Below are positions 46,905 through 60,200 of a stretch of DNA of 64,000 nt, piece by piece. The notes below the pieces were generated by a model. It worked only from the letters and a program-made list of their open reading frames with translations. It was not told where the DNA came from and did not search any database. This DNA is from Stomorhina lunata. Its lineage: Eukaryota > Arthropoda > Insecta > Diptera > Rhiniidae. The position numbers and the translations under genes are program-made. Each line of letters opens with the position of its first letter. The stretch's first letter is position 1. The stretch lies in NCBI GenBank assembly GCA_933228675.1, contig OW121741.1, positions 135,464,558-135,528,557 on the forward strand, read 5' to 3'.

Positions 46905-47650
46905 CAAATAGGAAATTTTTGAAAAATTTCAAACAAAAATAGGGAATTTTTGAAAAGTTTCCTATAAAAATAGGAAATTTTTGAAAAATTTCCTATAAAA
47001 ATAGGAAATTTTTGAAAAATTTCCTATAAAAATAGGAAATTTTTGAAAAATTTCCTATAAAAATAGGAAATTTTTGAAAAATTTCCTATAAAAATAGGAA
47101 ATTTTTGAAAAATTTCCTATAAAAATAGGAAATTTTTGAAAAATTTCCTATAAAAATAGGAAATTTTTGAAAAATTTCCTATAAAAATAGGAAATTTTTG
47201 AAAAATTTCCTATAAAAATAGGAAATTTTTGAAAAATTTCCTATAAAAATAGGAAATTTTTGAAAAATTTCCTATAAAAATAGGAAATTTTTGAAAAATT
47301 TCCTATAAAAATAGGAAATTTTTGAAAAATTTCCTATAAAAATAGGAAATTTTTGAAAAATTTCCTATAAAAATAGGAAATTTTTGAAAAATTTCCTATA
47401 AAAATAGGAAATTTTTGAAAAATTTCCTATAAAAATAAGAAATTTTTGAAAAATTTCCTATAAAAATAGGAAATTTTAGAAAAATTTCCTATAAAAATAG
47501 GAAATTTTTGAAAAATTTCCTATAAAAATAGGAAATTTTTGAAAAATTTCCTATAAAAATAGGAAATTTTTGAAAAATTTCCTATAAAATAGAAAATTTT
47601 TGAAAAATTTCCTATAAAAATAGGAAATTTTTCAAAAATTTCCTATAAAA
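46905..47650. repeat. 31-bp hairpin minisatellite, homogeneous array
   Basis: About two dozen units of 31 bp: ATAGGAAATTTTT, G, AAAAATTTCCTAT, AAAA. The first 27 bases are a perfect palindrome. Units are almost identical to each other, unlike those at 1-1340, so this part is recently homogenised. Confidence 0.95.
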
Positions 47651-49640
47651 GGAAAAGAAAAATTTCATCAACATTTTTCTATAAGAAAAATTTCATCAAA
47701 ATTTTTCTATTAGAAAAACTTCATTAAAATTTTTCTATTAAAAAAATTTCAACAAAAGTTTCCTATAAGAAAAAGTTCATCAAAATTTTTCTATAAGAAA
47801 AATTTCATCAAAATTTTTCTATAAGAAAAATTTCATCAAAACTTTTCTATGAGCAATATTTCATTAAAATTTTTCTGTAAGAAAAAGTTCATAAAAATTT
47901 TTCTAAAAGAAAAATTTCATAAAAATTTTTCTATAAGCAAAATTTCATCAAAATTTTTCTTTAAGAAAAATGTTATCAAAATTGAACTATAAGATAAATT
48001 TCTTTAAAATTTTTCTATAAGAAAAATGTTATCAAAATTTTTCTATAAGAAAAATTTTAGCAAAATTTTTCTATAAGAAAAATTTTAGCAAAATTTTTCT
48101 ACAAGAAAAATTTTATCAAAATTTTTCTATAAGAAAAATTTCATCAAAATTTTTCTATAAGAAAAATTTCATCAAAATTTTTCTATAAGAAAAATTTCAT
48201 CAAAATTTTTCTATAAGAAAAATTTCATCAAAATTTTTCTATAAGAAAAATTTCATCAAAATTTTTTTATAAGAAAAATTTCATCAAAATTTTTCTATAA
48301 GAAAAATTTCATCAAAATTTTTCTATAAAAAAATTTTATCAAAATTTTTCTATAAGAAAAATTACATCAAAATTTAACTATAAGATAAATTTCTTTAAAA
48401 TTTTTCTATAAGACAAATTTCATCAAAATTTTTCTATAAGAAAAATTTCATCAAAATTTTTCTATAAGACAAATTTCATCAAAATTTTTCTATAAGAAAA
48501 ATTTCATCAAAATTTTTCTATAAGAAAAATTTCATTAAAAATTTTTCTATAAGAAAAATTTCATCAAAAATTTTATTATAAGAAAAATTTCATCAAAATT
48601 TTTGTGTGAGAAGAATTTCATCAAAATTTTTCTATAAGAAAAATTTCATCAAAATTTTTCTATAAGAAAAATTTCATCAAAATTTTCTATAAGAAAAATT
48701 TCATCAAAACTTTTCTATGAGCAATATTTCATTAAAATTTTTCTGTAAGAAAAAGTTCATAAAAATTTTTCTAAAAGAAAAATTTCATAAAAATTTTTCT
48801 ATAAGCAAAATTTCATCAAAATTTTTCTTTAAGAAAAATGTTATCAAAATTGAACTATAAGATAAATTTCTTTAAAATTTTTCTATAAGAAAAATGTTAT
48901 CAAAATTTTTCTATAAGAAAAATTTTAGCAAAATTTTTCTATAAGAAAAATTTTAGCAAAATTTTTCTACAAGAAAAATTTTATCAAAATTTTTCTATAA
49001 GAAAAATTTCATCAAAATTTTTCTATAAGAAAAATTTCATCAAAATTTTTCTATAAGAAAAATTTCATCAAAATTTTTCTATAAGAAAAATTTCATCAAA
49101 ATTTTTCTATAAGAAAAATTTCATCAAAATTTTCATTAAAAATGTTTCTATAAGAAAAATTTCATCAAAAATTTTTCTATAAGAAAAATTTCATCAAAAT
49201 TTTTCCAAAAGAAAAATTTTATCAAAATTTTCTATAAGAAAAATTTAAACAAAATTTTTCTATAAGAAAAATTTAAACAAAATTTTTCTATAAGAAAAAT
49301 TTAAACAAAATTTTTCTATAAGAAAAATTTAAACAAAATTTTTCTATAAGAAAAATTTCATAAAAATGTTTCTAGTAGAAAAATTTCATCAAAATTTTGC
49401 TATAAAAAAATTTATCAAAAGTTTTCTATAAGAAAAATTACATCAAAATTTAACTATAAGATAAATTTCTTTAAAATTTTTCTATAGGAAAAATTTCAAT
49501 AAAATTTTTCTATAAGAAAAATTTTATCAAAATTTTTCTATAAGATAAATTTTTTTTAAATCTTATAGAAAGATAAATTTTTTTTAAATTTTTCTATAGC
49601 AAACATTTTTTTAAAATTTTTCTATAGCAAAAATTTCAAT
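47651..49640. repeat. 28-bp hairpin minisatellite with 868-bp duplication
   Basis: Unit of 28 bp: AGAAAAATTT, CATCA, AAATTTTTCT, ATA, so the unit has 10-bp inverted arms and a 5-base loop. A run of diverged units from about 47833 to 48110 is repeated from 48701 to 48980 (landmark GAGCAATATTTCATT at 47851 and 48719; offset 868). Confidence 0.93.
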
Positions 49641-49965
49641 AAAATTTTTCTAATTTTTAAAAAATTTCTTATAAAAATAGGAAATTTTTAAAAAATTTCC
49701 TTATAAAAATAGAAAATTTTTATAAAATTTCTTAAAAAAATAGGAGATTTTTAAAAAAATTCTTATAAAAATAGGAAATTTTTGAAAAATTTCCTATAAA
49801 AATAGAAAATTTTTGAAAAATTCCTATAAAATTTTTTTGAAAATTTCATATAAAATATAAAATTTTAAAAAATTAAAATTAATTATTAAAATAGGAAATT
49901 TTTGAAAAATTTCCTGTTTAATTAGGAAATTTTTAAAAAATTTTATATACAAATAATTAAATTTT
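49641..49965. repeat. degenerate ~30-bp minisatellite
   Basis: Returns to the GGAAATTTTTGAAAAATTTC unit with many changes, so the 28-bp block is flanked by the 31-bp type on both sides. Confidence 0.8.
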
Positions 49966-51573
49966 TAATTATTTAATTGCATTGTATATCAAGTATTAAG
50001 GGATAATTTAAAATTTGTTTCTTTTTTATAATTAAAAAAGTTATAAGCCATTGACTTGGATATGTTTTGAGTTGAAAATTATATTTCAAAGTTAAATTTA
50101 ATATCGATTAAAGCTGTTAGTAAGTTATTTAAAGCTTGTTAAAAGTTAAATAAAATAATTTTATAGTTTATGATAAAACTGTGTAACTTTTAAATTAAAA
50201 TATCTAACATTATCTACGTTCATCATTCAATACCATCAGTTTTGTCCTTATTTTCTTATTTGGAAAGTTTTCATTCGGTTTAAGTAGAAAAACTAACTAT
50301 ATTCGACTTAGTTGTTTAGTAATAAGTTTCCTAATTGTTTGAAACTATATTTTAGGAAAATATACTGAGATACTGATAGACACACATACACAGACACACT
50401 CTGATATGTAAATTGTACTAGCATTGAAAACTTTTTCATGAGAATTGTCTAGTAATAATTTCTATAAAGTAAAAATGTTCTTTTTGCCCCTAGCAGTATG
50501 CTATAGAAAATACACATTTTATAAATTACATTTATTGTTTTAACGGAAACGGAAAGTTTTCTAGCTCTTAATAATTCAAACCCATAACTAAAAGATATGC
50601 ACTCAGTAATGGGCAAAAGTGTTGCAGTTTTGAGTGAGGGAGTGTTAGAAATTTGAAAAGGTATAAATTAAAAAGTTCTAAAATATCGGGAGAACTTTTA
50701 TAAGATCAACTGTTTTTGTGTAACATGTTATAAGCTACAATAATATACATACATACATTCATATATGATACATATTTTCAAGTTATTTATTTTTTAACAT
50801 AATTATGCCCTTAGCAATACCTTGGCAACACTTTTATATAATAAGCGTATGTCTTTAATTACACCTTCCACACGCTCCCTGTACCCCCTATGGTTCCATA
50901 CCAAGGATACTGAAAGGATTGTGGTTTTACACTTACGTTTGAAATAATTTTATATTGTAGGTTATTGCCACAAAAATGATTCTTGTGGCAAAGAAGATTC
51001 AACAAATATAAACTACCACAACTACAACAAAAAACTACATCAACATATGAGTATAATAACAACAAAAACAACAAATAACTAAATTGAAATTGTAAGAAAT
51101 AAAGGATATGTGGTTGAATGCAACGGTTGCACACTTGGTTGGCTAAGCTTAACTTTGACTACAACTGCGACTAACTCAAGTCTTAAATAAAAATATTTAT
51201 GTTTGTATGTACGAGTATGTCTGTGTTGTTATGTTTTTGTTTATGTTGTTGCAACCGCAACTTGTAATAAATTTTGTTATTATTTTTGGTTGGGGGCTGT
51301 TTCTGGTGTTTTTGTAACGAAGTGTATCAATGATCCCTCAATATAATTTTTAAGGTATGGCAAAACACATGCACATATGGAAAACCCCCTTAAAAAAGAG
51401 ATTCACCTAAAACGAACAAAAAAAAATAGCTTTTGCTTTTCACACAGAAATCAGTTATAAAACCCTGCAGTTCCAAGTTAAAAAGCTGTTCGAAATTTTT
51501 TCTATGAAAAATCTCATCAAAATTGAAAAAAAAATTTACATAACGATATTTTTTTTATTCGAAAAATTTCATG
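49966..51573. other. unassigned intergenic sequence
   Basis: No repeat and no convincing gene. 50859-51134 on the minus strand is open but low-complexity in part and shows no splice partner I can see. Confidence 0.35.
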
Positions 51574-51875
51574 AATCGCCATATATCGATATCGATCGAA
51601 ACATTTCAGGAAAATTTCTATAGCATGCTTTTAAAATAATCTTAATAATATCTTAATAATATATAAGCTTCACTGCGTTGTAACTTATTTCTAAAAAATT
51701 CCCTGATAACAAAAGAATTTATTTAAACTAAATGTTTTGACGAACAAACTGATATATTTAGATATAAGATTTTAATAAACTTTTTGCAAAATAAATTATA
51801 TTCAAAATCCCTATGGTATGTTACACAATATTTAAAAGTCTGAATTTTCGATCAATATCGAATGCTGCGATTTGG
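51574..51875. mobile_element. MITE family G, copy 4
   Basis: Left end AATCGCCATATATCGATATC, right end CGATCAATATCGAATGCTGC then GATTTGG. Reversed with respect to 38746-39057 judged by its interior (GGTATGTTACACAATATT near the right end). Confidence 0.65.
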
Positions 51876-52079
51876 AAATTGATTTTGGTGACGTGTGGCA
51901 AAGAAATTTACGCTTCGTCGAACAGCATGTAGATTTGATTTAATTTAAATCTTGAAGTAAGTAAATAGGTTTGATCAGAAAAACTGCCAAAAACCATTTA
52001 TAGACAACTTTTGTCAAAAAATATTTTTGGTTTTGAAATATAATAATTTAATAGTATCATTTTAAGATATAATAAGTTT

Positions 52080-55000
52080 CAAAATTTTTCTAAAAGAAAA
52101 ATTTTCTCAAAATTATTCTATGAGAAGAAGCTCATCAAAATTTTTCTATAAGAAAAATTTCATCAAAATTTTTCTATAAGAAAAATTTCATCAAAATTTT
52201 TCTATAAGAAAAATTTCATCAAAATTTTTTTATAAGAAAAATTTCATCAAAATTTTTCTATAAGAAAAATTTCATCAAAATTTTTCTACAGGAAAACTTT
52301 TATTAAAATTTTGTTATAAGAAAAATTTCATCAAAATTTTTCTATAAGAAGAATTTCATCAAAATTTTTCTATAGGAAAAATTTTATTAAAATTTTGTTA
52401 TAAGAAAAATTTCACCAAAATTTTTCTATAAGAAGAATTTCATCAAAATTTTTCTATAAGAAGAATTTCATCAAAATTTTTCTATAAGAAGAATTTCATC
52501 AAAATTTTTCTATAAGAAGAATTTCATCAAAATTTTTCTAAATGAAAAATTTCATAAAAATTTTTCTATAAGAAAAATTTTATTAAAATTTTGTTATAAG
52601 AAAAATTTCATCAACATTTTTCTATAAGAAAAATTTCATCAAAATTTTTCTATAAGAAAAATTTCATAAAAATTTTTCTATAAGAAAAATTTCACCAAAA
52701 TTTTTCCATAAAAAAAATTTCATCAAAAGTTTTCTATAAGAAAAATTTCATCAAAATTTTTCTACGAGGAAAATTTCATCAAAATATTTCTACAAGAAAA
52801 ATTTCATCAAATTTTTTCTATAAGAAAAATTTTATTAAATTTTTTCAATTAAAAAAATTTTATCAGATTTTTTTTTTATTTACAATTTAAATTCCAACAA
52901 AATTGTTATATAAGAGAAATTTTAACAAAATTTTTTATACGACAAATTTCATAAAAATTTTTCTATACTAAAAATTTTAGTCAAAATTTTTCTATAACAA
53001 AAATTTCATCAAAATTTTTCCATAAAAAAAAAATTTCATCAAAATTTTGCTATCAGAAAAGTTTCAAAAAAATATTAACAAAATTTTCTATAGCAAATAT
53101 ATCAACAAAATGTCTCTATAAGAAAATTTTTTTTATAAAAAAATCAAAATATTTCCTATAAAAAAAAATTATCAAAATTGGTCTATAAAAAAATTTCATC
53201 AAAATTTTGCTATCAGAAAAGTTTAAACAAAATTTTTCTATACAAAAATATCAACAAAATTTTTGTATAGAAAAAATATTAAAAGAATTTTCTACAGAAA
53301 ATATATCAACAAAATTTCTCTATAAGAAAATTTTTTTTACAAAAAAATCAAAATATTTCCTATAAAAAAAAATTATCAAAATTGGTCTATAAAAAAATTA
53401 AATCAAAATTTTTCTATAAAAAGAATTTCATAAAAATTTTTCTATAAGAAGAATTTCATCAAAATTTTTCTATTTGAAGAACTTCATCAAAATTTTCTTA
53501 TAAGTAAAACTTCATGAGAATTTTTCTATGGAAAAATTTCATCTAAATTTTTTAATAAGAAAAGTTTTATAAAAATTTTTCGATGCAAAAATTTCATTAA
53601 AATTTGTCTATAAGAGAAATTTCATCAACAATTTTCTACAAGGAAAATTTCATTAAATTTTTTTTGTTTTTAAATTTCATCAAAATTTTTTCATAAGAAT
53701 AATTTCATCAAAATTTTTCTTTTAGAAAAATTTCATCAAAATTTGTAAGAAATTTTGTAAGAAAAATTTCATCAAAATTTTTCTATAAGAAAAATTTCAT
53801 CAAATTTTTTTTCTAGGAAAGACTTTATCAAATTTTTTTTATACGAAAAATTTCATCAAAATGTTTCTATACGAAAAATTTCATCCAAATATTTCTTAAA
53901 GAAAACTTTCATCAAAATTCTTCTATAACAAAAATTCCATAAAAATGTTTCTATAAGAAAAATTTCATCAAAATTTTTCCGTAAGAAAAATATCATATAC
54001 ATTTTTTATAAAAAAAAAATTCCATCAACATTTTTCTATACGAAAAAGTGTATCAAAATTTTTCTACAAGAAAAATTTCATAAAAATTTTTCTATAAGAA
54101 AAATTTCATCAAAATTTTTCTATAAGAAAAATTTCATCAAAATTTGTCTATAAGAAAAATTTCGTCAAAACTTTTCTATAAGAAAAATTTCATCAAAATT
54201 TAAAAAAAAAATCATCAAAATTTTGCTATAAGATAAATTTCATCGAAATTTTTCTATTAAAGATTTTGTATCAAAATTTTTCTATTAAAAATTTTTTACC
54301 AAAATTTTTCTATAAGAAAACATTTATCAAAATTTTTCTATAAGAAAACATTTATCAAAATTTTTCTATGAGAAAAATTTCATCAAAATTTTTCTATAAA
54401 AAAATGTCATCAAAATGTTTCTATAAAAAATTTCATCAAAATTTTTCTATAAAAAAATTTCATCAAAATATTTCTATAAGACAAATTTCATGGAAATTTT
54501 TCTATTAAAAGTTGTTTATCAAAATTGTACATAAGGAAAGGTTTATCAACATTTTTCTTTAAGAATTATAAAATTTTCGATAACAAAAATGTTAACGAAA
54601 TTTTTCCCTAAGAAAAATTTCATCAAAATATTGCTATCAGAAAAATTTCAGCAAAATTTTTCTATAGAAAATATATCAACAAAATTTGTCTATAAGAAAA
54701 TTTTTTTATAAAAAAAATCAAAATATTTCCTATAAAAAAAAATTATCATTTTTTGTCTTTAAAAAAATTTAATCAAAATTTTTCTATAAGAAGAATTTCA
54801 TCAAAATTTTTCTATAAGAAAAACTTCATGAGAATTTTTCTAAGGAAAAATTTCTTCTAAATTTTTGAATAAGAAATTTTGATAAAAATTTGTCGATGCA
54901 AAAAATTTCATTAAAATTTGTCTATAAATAAGAGAAATTTTATCAACAATTTTCTACAAGAAAAATTTCATTAAATTTTTTTTTTTTTTTAAATTTCATC

Positions 55001-55975
55001 AAAATGTTTTCATAAGAAAAATTTCATTAAGATTTTTCTATAAGAAAAATTTTATCAAAATTTGTCTATAAAAAAAAAATATAAAAATATAATATAATAT
55101 AAAAATTTTTCTATAAAAAAAATTTTATAAAAATTTTTCTATAAAAAAAATTCATCAAAATTTGTAAGAAATTTTGTAAGAAAAATTTCATCAACATTTT
55201 TCTATAAGAAAAATTTCATCAAAATTTGTTTCTATTAAAGACTTTATCGAAATTTTTTTATACAAAAAATTTCATCAAAATGTTTCTATACGAAAAATTT
55301 CATCAAAATTTTTTTATAACAAAAATTTCATAAAAGTGTTTCTATAAGAAAAATTTCATCAAAATTTTTCCGTTAGAAAAATATCATATAAATTTTTTAT
55401 AAAAAAAAATCCATCAACATTTTTCTATAAGAAAAAGTGTATCAAAATTTTTCTACAAGAAAAATTTCATCAAAATTTTTCTATAAGAAAAATTTCATCA
55501 AAATTATTCTATAACAAAAATTTCATCAAAATTTGTCTATAAAAAAAAAATTCGTCAAAATTTTTCTATAAGAAAAATTTCATCAAAATTTAAATAAAAA
55601 TTTCATCAAAATTTTTCTATAAGACAAATTTCATCGAAATTTTGCTATTAAAATTTTTTATCAAAGTTTTTCTATTAAAAATTTTTTATCAAAATTTTTC
55701 TATAAGAAAAATTTCATCAAAATTTTTCTATAAGAAAAATTTCATCAAAATTTTTCTATAAGAAAAATTTCATCAAAATTTTTCTATAAGAAAAATTTCA
55801 TCAAAATTTTTCCATAAGAAAAATTGCATCAAAATTTTTCTATAAGAAAAATTTTATCAAAATTTGTCTATAAGAAAAATTTCATCAAAATTTTCCTTTA
55901 AGACAAATTGCATCGAAAGTTTTTTATCAAAATTTTACATTAGGAAAAGTTTATCAACATTTTTCTTTAAGAATT
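52080..55975. repeat. 28-bp hairpin minisatellite, second and larger block
   Basis: Same 28-bp unit as 47651-49640 (AAGAAAAATTTCATCAAAAT, TTTTCTAT) for 3.9 kb, more diverged, with runs of clean units at 52140-52300 and 55690-55800. Diverged landmarks repeat: CTTCATGAGAATTTTTCTA at 53509 and 54823, GAAAAAGTGTATCAAAATT at 54042 and 55431. Confidence 0.92.
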
Positions 55976-57234
55976 ACCTATTTTAAATATCTTCTCTGCT
56001 GCCTTCGCTTTTTAAGATAACACTCCCTAGATAACAAAAAATTTCAATTTCATCAATGGATTATTTAAATTTGTAGCCTAAATTTTGTATATTCGTTTTA
56101 CTTGTATATGAGCAGAGAGGTCCAAGATTTTAGAGTTCAGGTTTTTTGGACTATAAATGAGACTATAATATTATTTCTTCTTTGTATTATTTTTAAAGAA
56201 AACTTTCTAATGGATGAATAATTTGAAGGTTTACATTTTGATACAAATTAGCTTGTGATAAAATATCATTGGTAGCAGATAACCGCTTTATTCGTTGAAT
56301 CACTTCAAGTAACAATTACATTTTAAGAGAAGTTTAATTTTTCTTTAAACAGTCGAACGTGAATATTTCCCACCTCTTCATAAAATGCCTAAAAGCCTGT
56401 AGGTATTTTTTTAAGTGGAAGTGGAAATGCAAATGGAAAAGCCCCCAACAGCTGAAAAGTGTGCGTATTTGTCTGCTTATAAATTGTTATACAAGTGGCA
56501 AAAATCTATGTTTTTTTTTTCAAGCATTTCCACCAATAAAACGTTACTCCCTTTCAGCAAAACAGAATATGTGCAAGTGAAAATGATTTCCATTTTTATG
56601 TGAAATTTTCACCCAAATGAAATTTATTACTTAGACTTGAGAAGAGGATTTAAAGGTATTTAAGTTAAAAAAAAGATTTCTTTTCTACATAGCAAAACAC
56701 GATTTAAACTCATTTAACAAACATTGGATCAATATTACCCAACAAGTGCTGTTGCAAGTTTAATTCTACTTCACTATTTATTTTCCTAAATTCTCGGTTG
56801 AGAGTTTAACATGAGAGCTAAAGTCAAATAGGGACTTATTGTTACCAAATTTCTTATATCGTTTTATATTGGCCAAGTAAAAATCTGTGCAAGTTTAAGC
56901 AAAAAAAAATCCATTAAATATCTTTAGATTTATAAGAGGTTTTTGTGATTCTGAGCATTTAAAAGACTTTTAAGAATGTCTCTTGTAGTTATGTTGAACA
57001 AACACATGCATGTATCTATGTCTAGTATCTTTTAACAAACGACAATTATAATTTGCAAATTGCATTTTTTCCTCTAACAATTTTTACAAATCTTACACTT
57101 TCCATTTCTACCAACTGTTCACATATTTTGTATACCCTACACCACCATTTGAAAACACAACCATAAGTTAAAGATTAAAAATTTTTTTATAAAATACCGA
57201 AAATATTAGAAATATCATATAAATAATAGTTTTT
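55976..57234. other. unassigned intergenic sequence
   Basis: No gene supported. 56415-56450 encodes a short Lys/Trp repeat by chance of a GGAAATGGAAATG pattern. Around 56815-56870 a trace of repeat E (GAGAGCTAAAGTCAAATAGG) is seen. Confidence 0.35.
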
Positions 57235-60200
57235 AAATTTCCTATCGAAATAGAAAATTTTTGAAAAAATTCCTTTAAAATAAAAGAAAATTTTTGAAAA
57301 ATTTCGCTTAAAAAATTTTCTATAAAAAAAGGAAACTTTTATTAAATTTCCTATAAAAATAGGAAATTTTTAAAAAAATTCCTATAAATATGGGAAATTT
57401 TTAAAAAATTCCTAAAAAAAAATATAGGAAACTTTAAAAAAAATCCTATAAAAATAGGAAATTTTTAAAAAATTCCTATAAAAACACGAAATTTAAAAAA
57501 AAATCCTATAAAAATAGGAATTTTTTGAAAAATTTTCTATAAAAATAGGAAATTTTTGAAAATTTTCCTATTAAATAAAATAGGAAATTTTTGAAAAAAT
57601 TCCTATTAAAATAGGAAATTTTTGCTATCAAATAGGAAATCTTTGAAAATAGGAAATCTTTAAAAAAATTCCTATAAAAATAGGAAATTTTTAAAAAATT
57701 CCTAAATAAAATAGGAAACTTTAAAAAAAATCCTATAAAAATAGGAAATTTTTAAAAAATTTGCTATAAAAATAGGAAATTTTTGAAAAATTTGCTATAA
57801 AAATATGAAATTTTTGAAAAATTTCCTATAAAAATAGGAAATTTTTGAAAATAAAATATAGGAAATTTTTGAAAAATTTCCTAAAAAAATAGGAAATTTT
57901 TGAAAAATTTCCTATAAAATATAGGAAATTTTTGAAAAATTTCCTATAAAATATAGGAAATTTTTGAAAAATTTCCTATAAAATATAGGAAATTTTCGAA
58001 AAATTTCCTATAAAATATAGGAAATTTTTGAAAAATTTCCTATAAAATATAGGAAATTTTTGAAAAATTTCCTATAAAATATAGGAAGTTTTTGAAAAAT
58101 TTCCAATAAAATATAGGAAATTTTTGAAAATTTTCCTATAAAATATAGGAAATTTTTGAAAAATTTCTTATAAAATATAGGAAATTTTTGAATAATTTCC
58201 TATAAAATATAGGAAATTTTTGAATAATTTCCTATAAAATATAGGAAATTTTAGAAAAATTTCCTTTAAAATATAGGAAATTTTTGAAAAATTTCCTATA
58301 AAAATAAAAAATTTTTGAAAAATTTCCTATAAAAATAGAAAAGTTTTGAAAAATTTCCTATAAAATTAGAAAATTTTAAAAATATTACCCATAAAAATTG
58401 AAAATTAAAAAAAAAATCCTATCAAAATAGAAAATTTTTGAAAAAAATACTGAAAAATTTCCTTTAAAATATAGGAAATTTTTGAAAAATTTCCTATAAA
58501 AAAGTAAATTTTTAAAAAATTTCCTACCAAAATAGGAAATTTTTGAAAAATTCCCTATAAAAATAGGAAATTTTTGAAAAGCTCCCTATAAAAATAGGAA
58601 ATTTTTGAAAAACTCCCTATAAAAATAGGAAATTTTTGAAAAATTCCCTATAAAAATAGGAAATTTTTAAAAAATTCCTAAATAAAATAGGAAACTTTAA
58701 AAAAAATCCTATAAAAATAGGAAATTTTTAAAAAATTTGCTATAAAAATAGGAAATTTTTGAAAAATTTGCTATAAAAATATGAAATTTTTGAAAAATTT
58801 CCTATAAAAATAGGAAATTTTTGAAAATAAAATATAGGAAATTTTTGAAAAATTTCCTAAAAAAATAGGAAATTTTTGAAAAATTTCCTATAAAATATAG
58901 GAAATTTTTGAAAAATTTCCTATAAAATATAGGAAATTTTTGAAAAATTTCCTATAAAATATAGGAAATTTTCGGAAAATTTCCTATAAAATATAGGAAA
59001 TTTTTGAAAAATTTCCTATAAAATATAGGAAATTTTTGAAAAATTTCCTATAAAATATAGGAAGTTTTTGAAAAATTTCCAATAAAATATAGGAAATTTT
59101 TGAAAATTTTCCTATAAAATATAGGAAATTTTTGAAAAATTTCTTATAAAATATAGGAAATTTTTGAATAATTTCCTATAAAATATAGGAAATTTTTGAA
59201 TAATTTCCTATAAAATATAGGAAATTTTAGAAAAATTTCCTTTAAAATATAGGAAATTTTTGAAAAATTTCCTATAAAAATAAAAAATTTTTGAAAAATT
59301 TCCTATAAAAATAGAAAAGTTTTGAAAAATTTCCTATAAAATTAGAAAATTTTAAAAATATTACCCATAAAAATTGAAAATTAAAAAAAAAATCCTATCA
59401 AAATAGAAAATTTTTGAAAAAAATACTGAAAAATTTCCTTTAAAATATAGGAAATTTTTGAAAAATTTCCTATAAAAAAGTAAATTTTTAAAAAATTTCC
59501 TACCAAAATAGGAAATTTTTGAAAAATTCCCTATAAAAATAGGAAATTTTTGAAAAGCTCCCTATAAAAATAGGAAATTTTTGAAAAACTCCCTATAAAA
59601 ATAGGAAATTTTTGAAAAATTCCCTATAAAAATAGGAAATTTTTGAAAAATTTCATATAAAATATAGGAAATTTTTGAAAAATTTCCTATAAAATATAGG
59701 AAATTTTTGAAAAATTTCCTATAAAATATAGGAAATTTTTGAAAAATTTCCTATAAAATATAGGAAATTTTTGAGAAATTTCCTATAAAATATAGGAGAT
59801 TTTTGAAAAATTTCCTATAGAATATAGGAAATTTTTGAAAAAATCCTATAAAAATAGGAAATTTTTAAAAAATTCCTATAAAAACACGAAATTTAAAAAA
59901 AAAATCCTATAAAAATAGGAATTTTTTGAAAAATTTTCTATAAAAATAGGAAATTTTTGAAAATTTTCCTATTAAATAAAATAGGAAATTTTTGAAAAAA
60001 TTCCTATTAAAATAGGAAATTTTTGCTATCAAATAGGAAATCTTTGAAAATAGGAAATCTTTAAAAAAATTCCTATAAAAATAGGAAATTTTTAAAAAAT
60101 TCCTAAATAAAATAGGAAACTTTAAAAAAAATCCTATAAAAATAGGAAATTTTTAAAAAATTTGCTATAAAAATAGGAAATTTTTGAAAAATTTGCTATA

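Noticed and set aside
50859..51134. 91-codon minus-strand frame with several Cys
   Set aside because: Looked at as a possible Ly6 exon; spacing lacks the CxxC entry and the CC...CN close, and much of it is a low-complexity Leu/Tyr run.
56359..56603. Open frames with a Lys/Trp repeat
   Set aside because: Arise from a short GGAAATG-type repeat; too short and without family.
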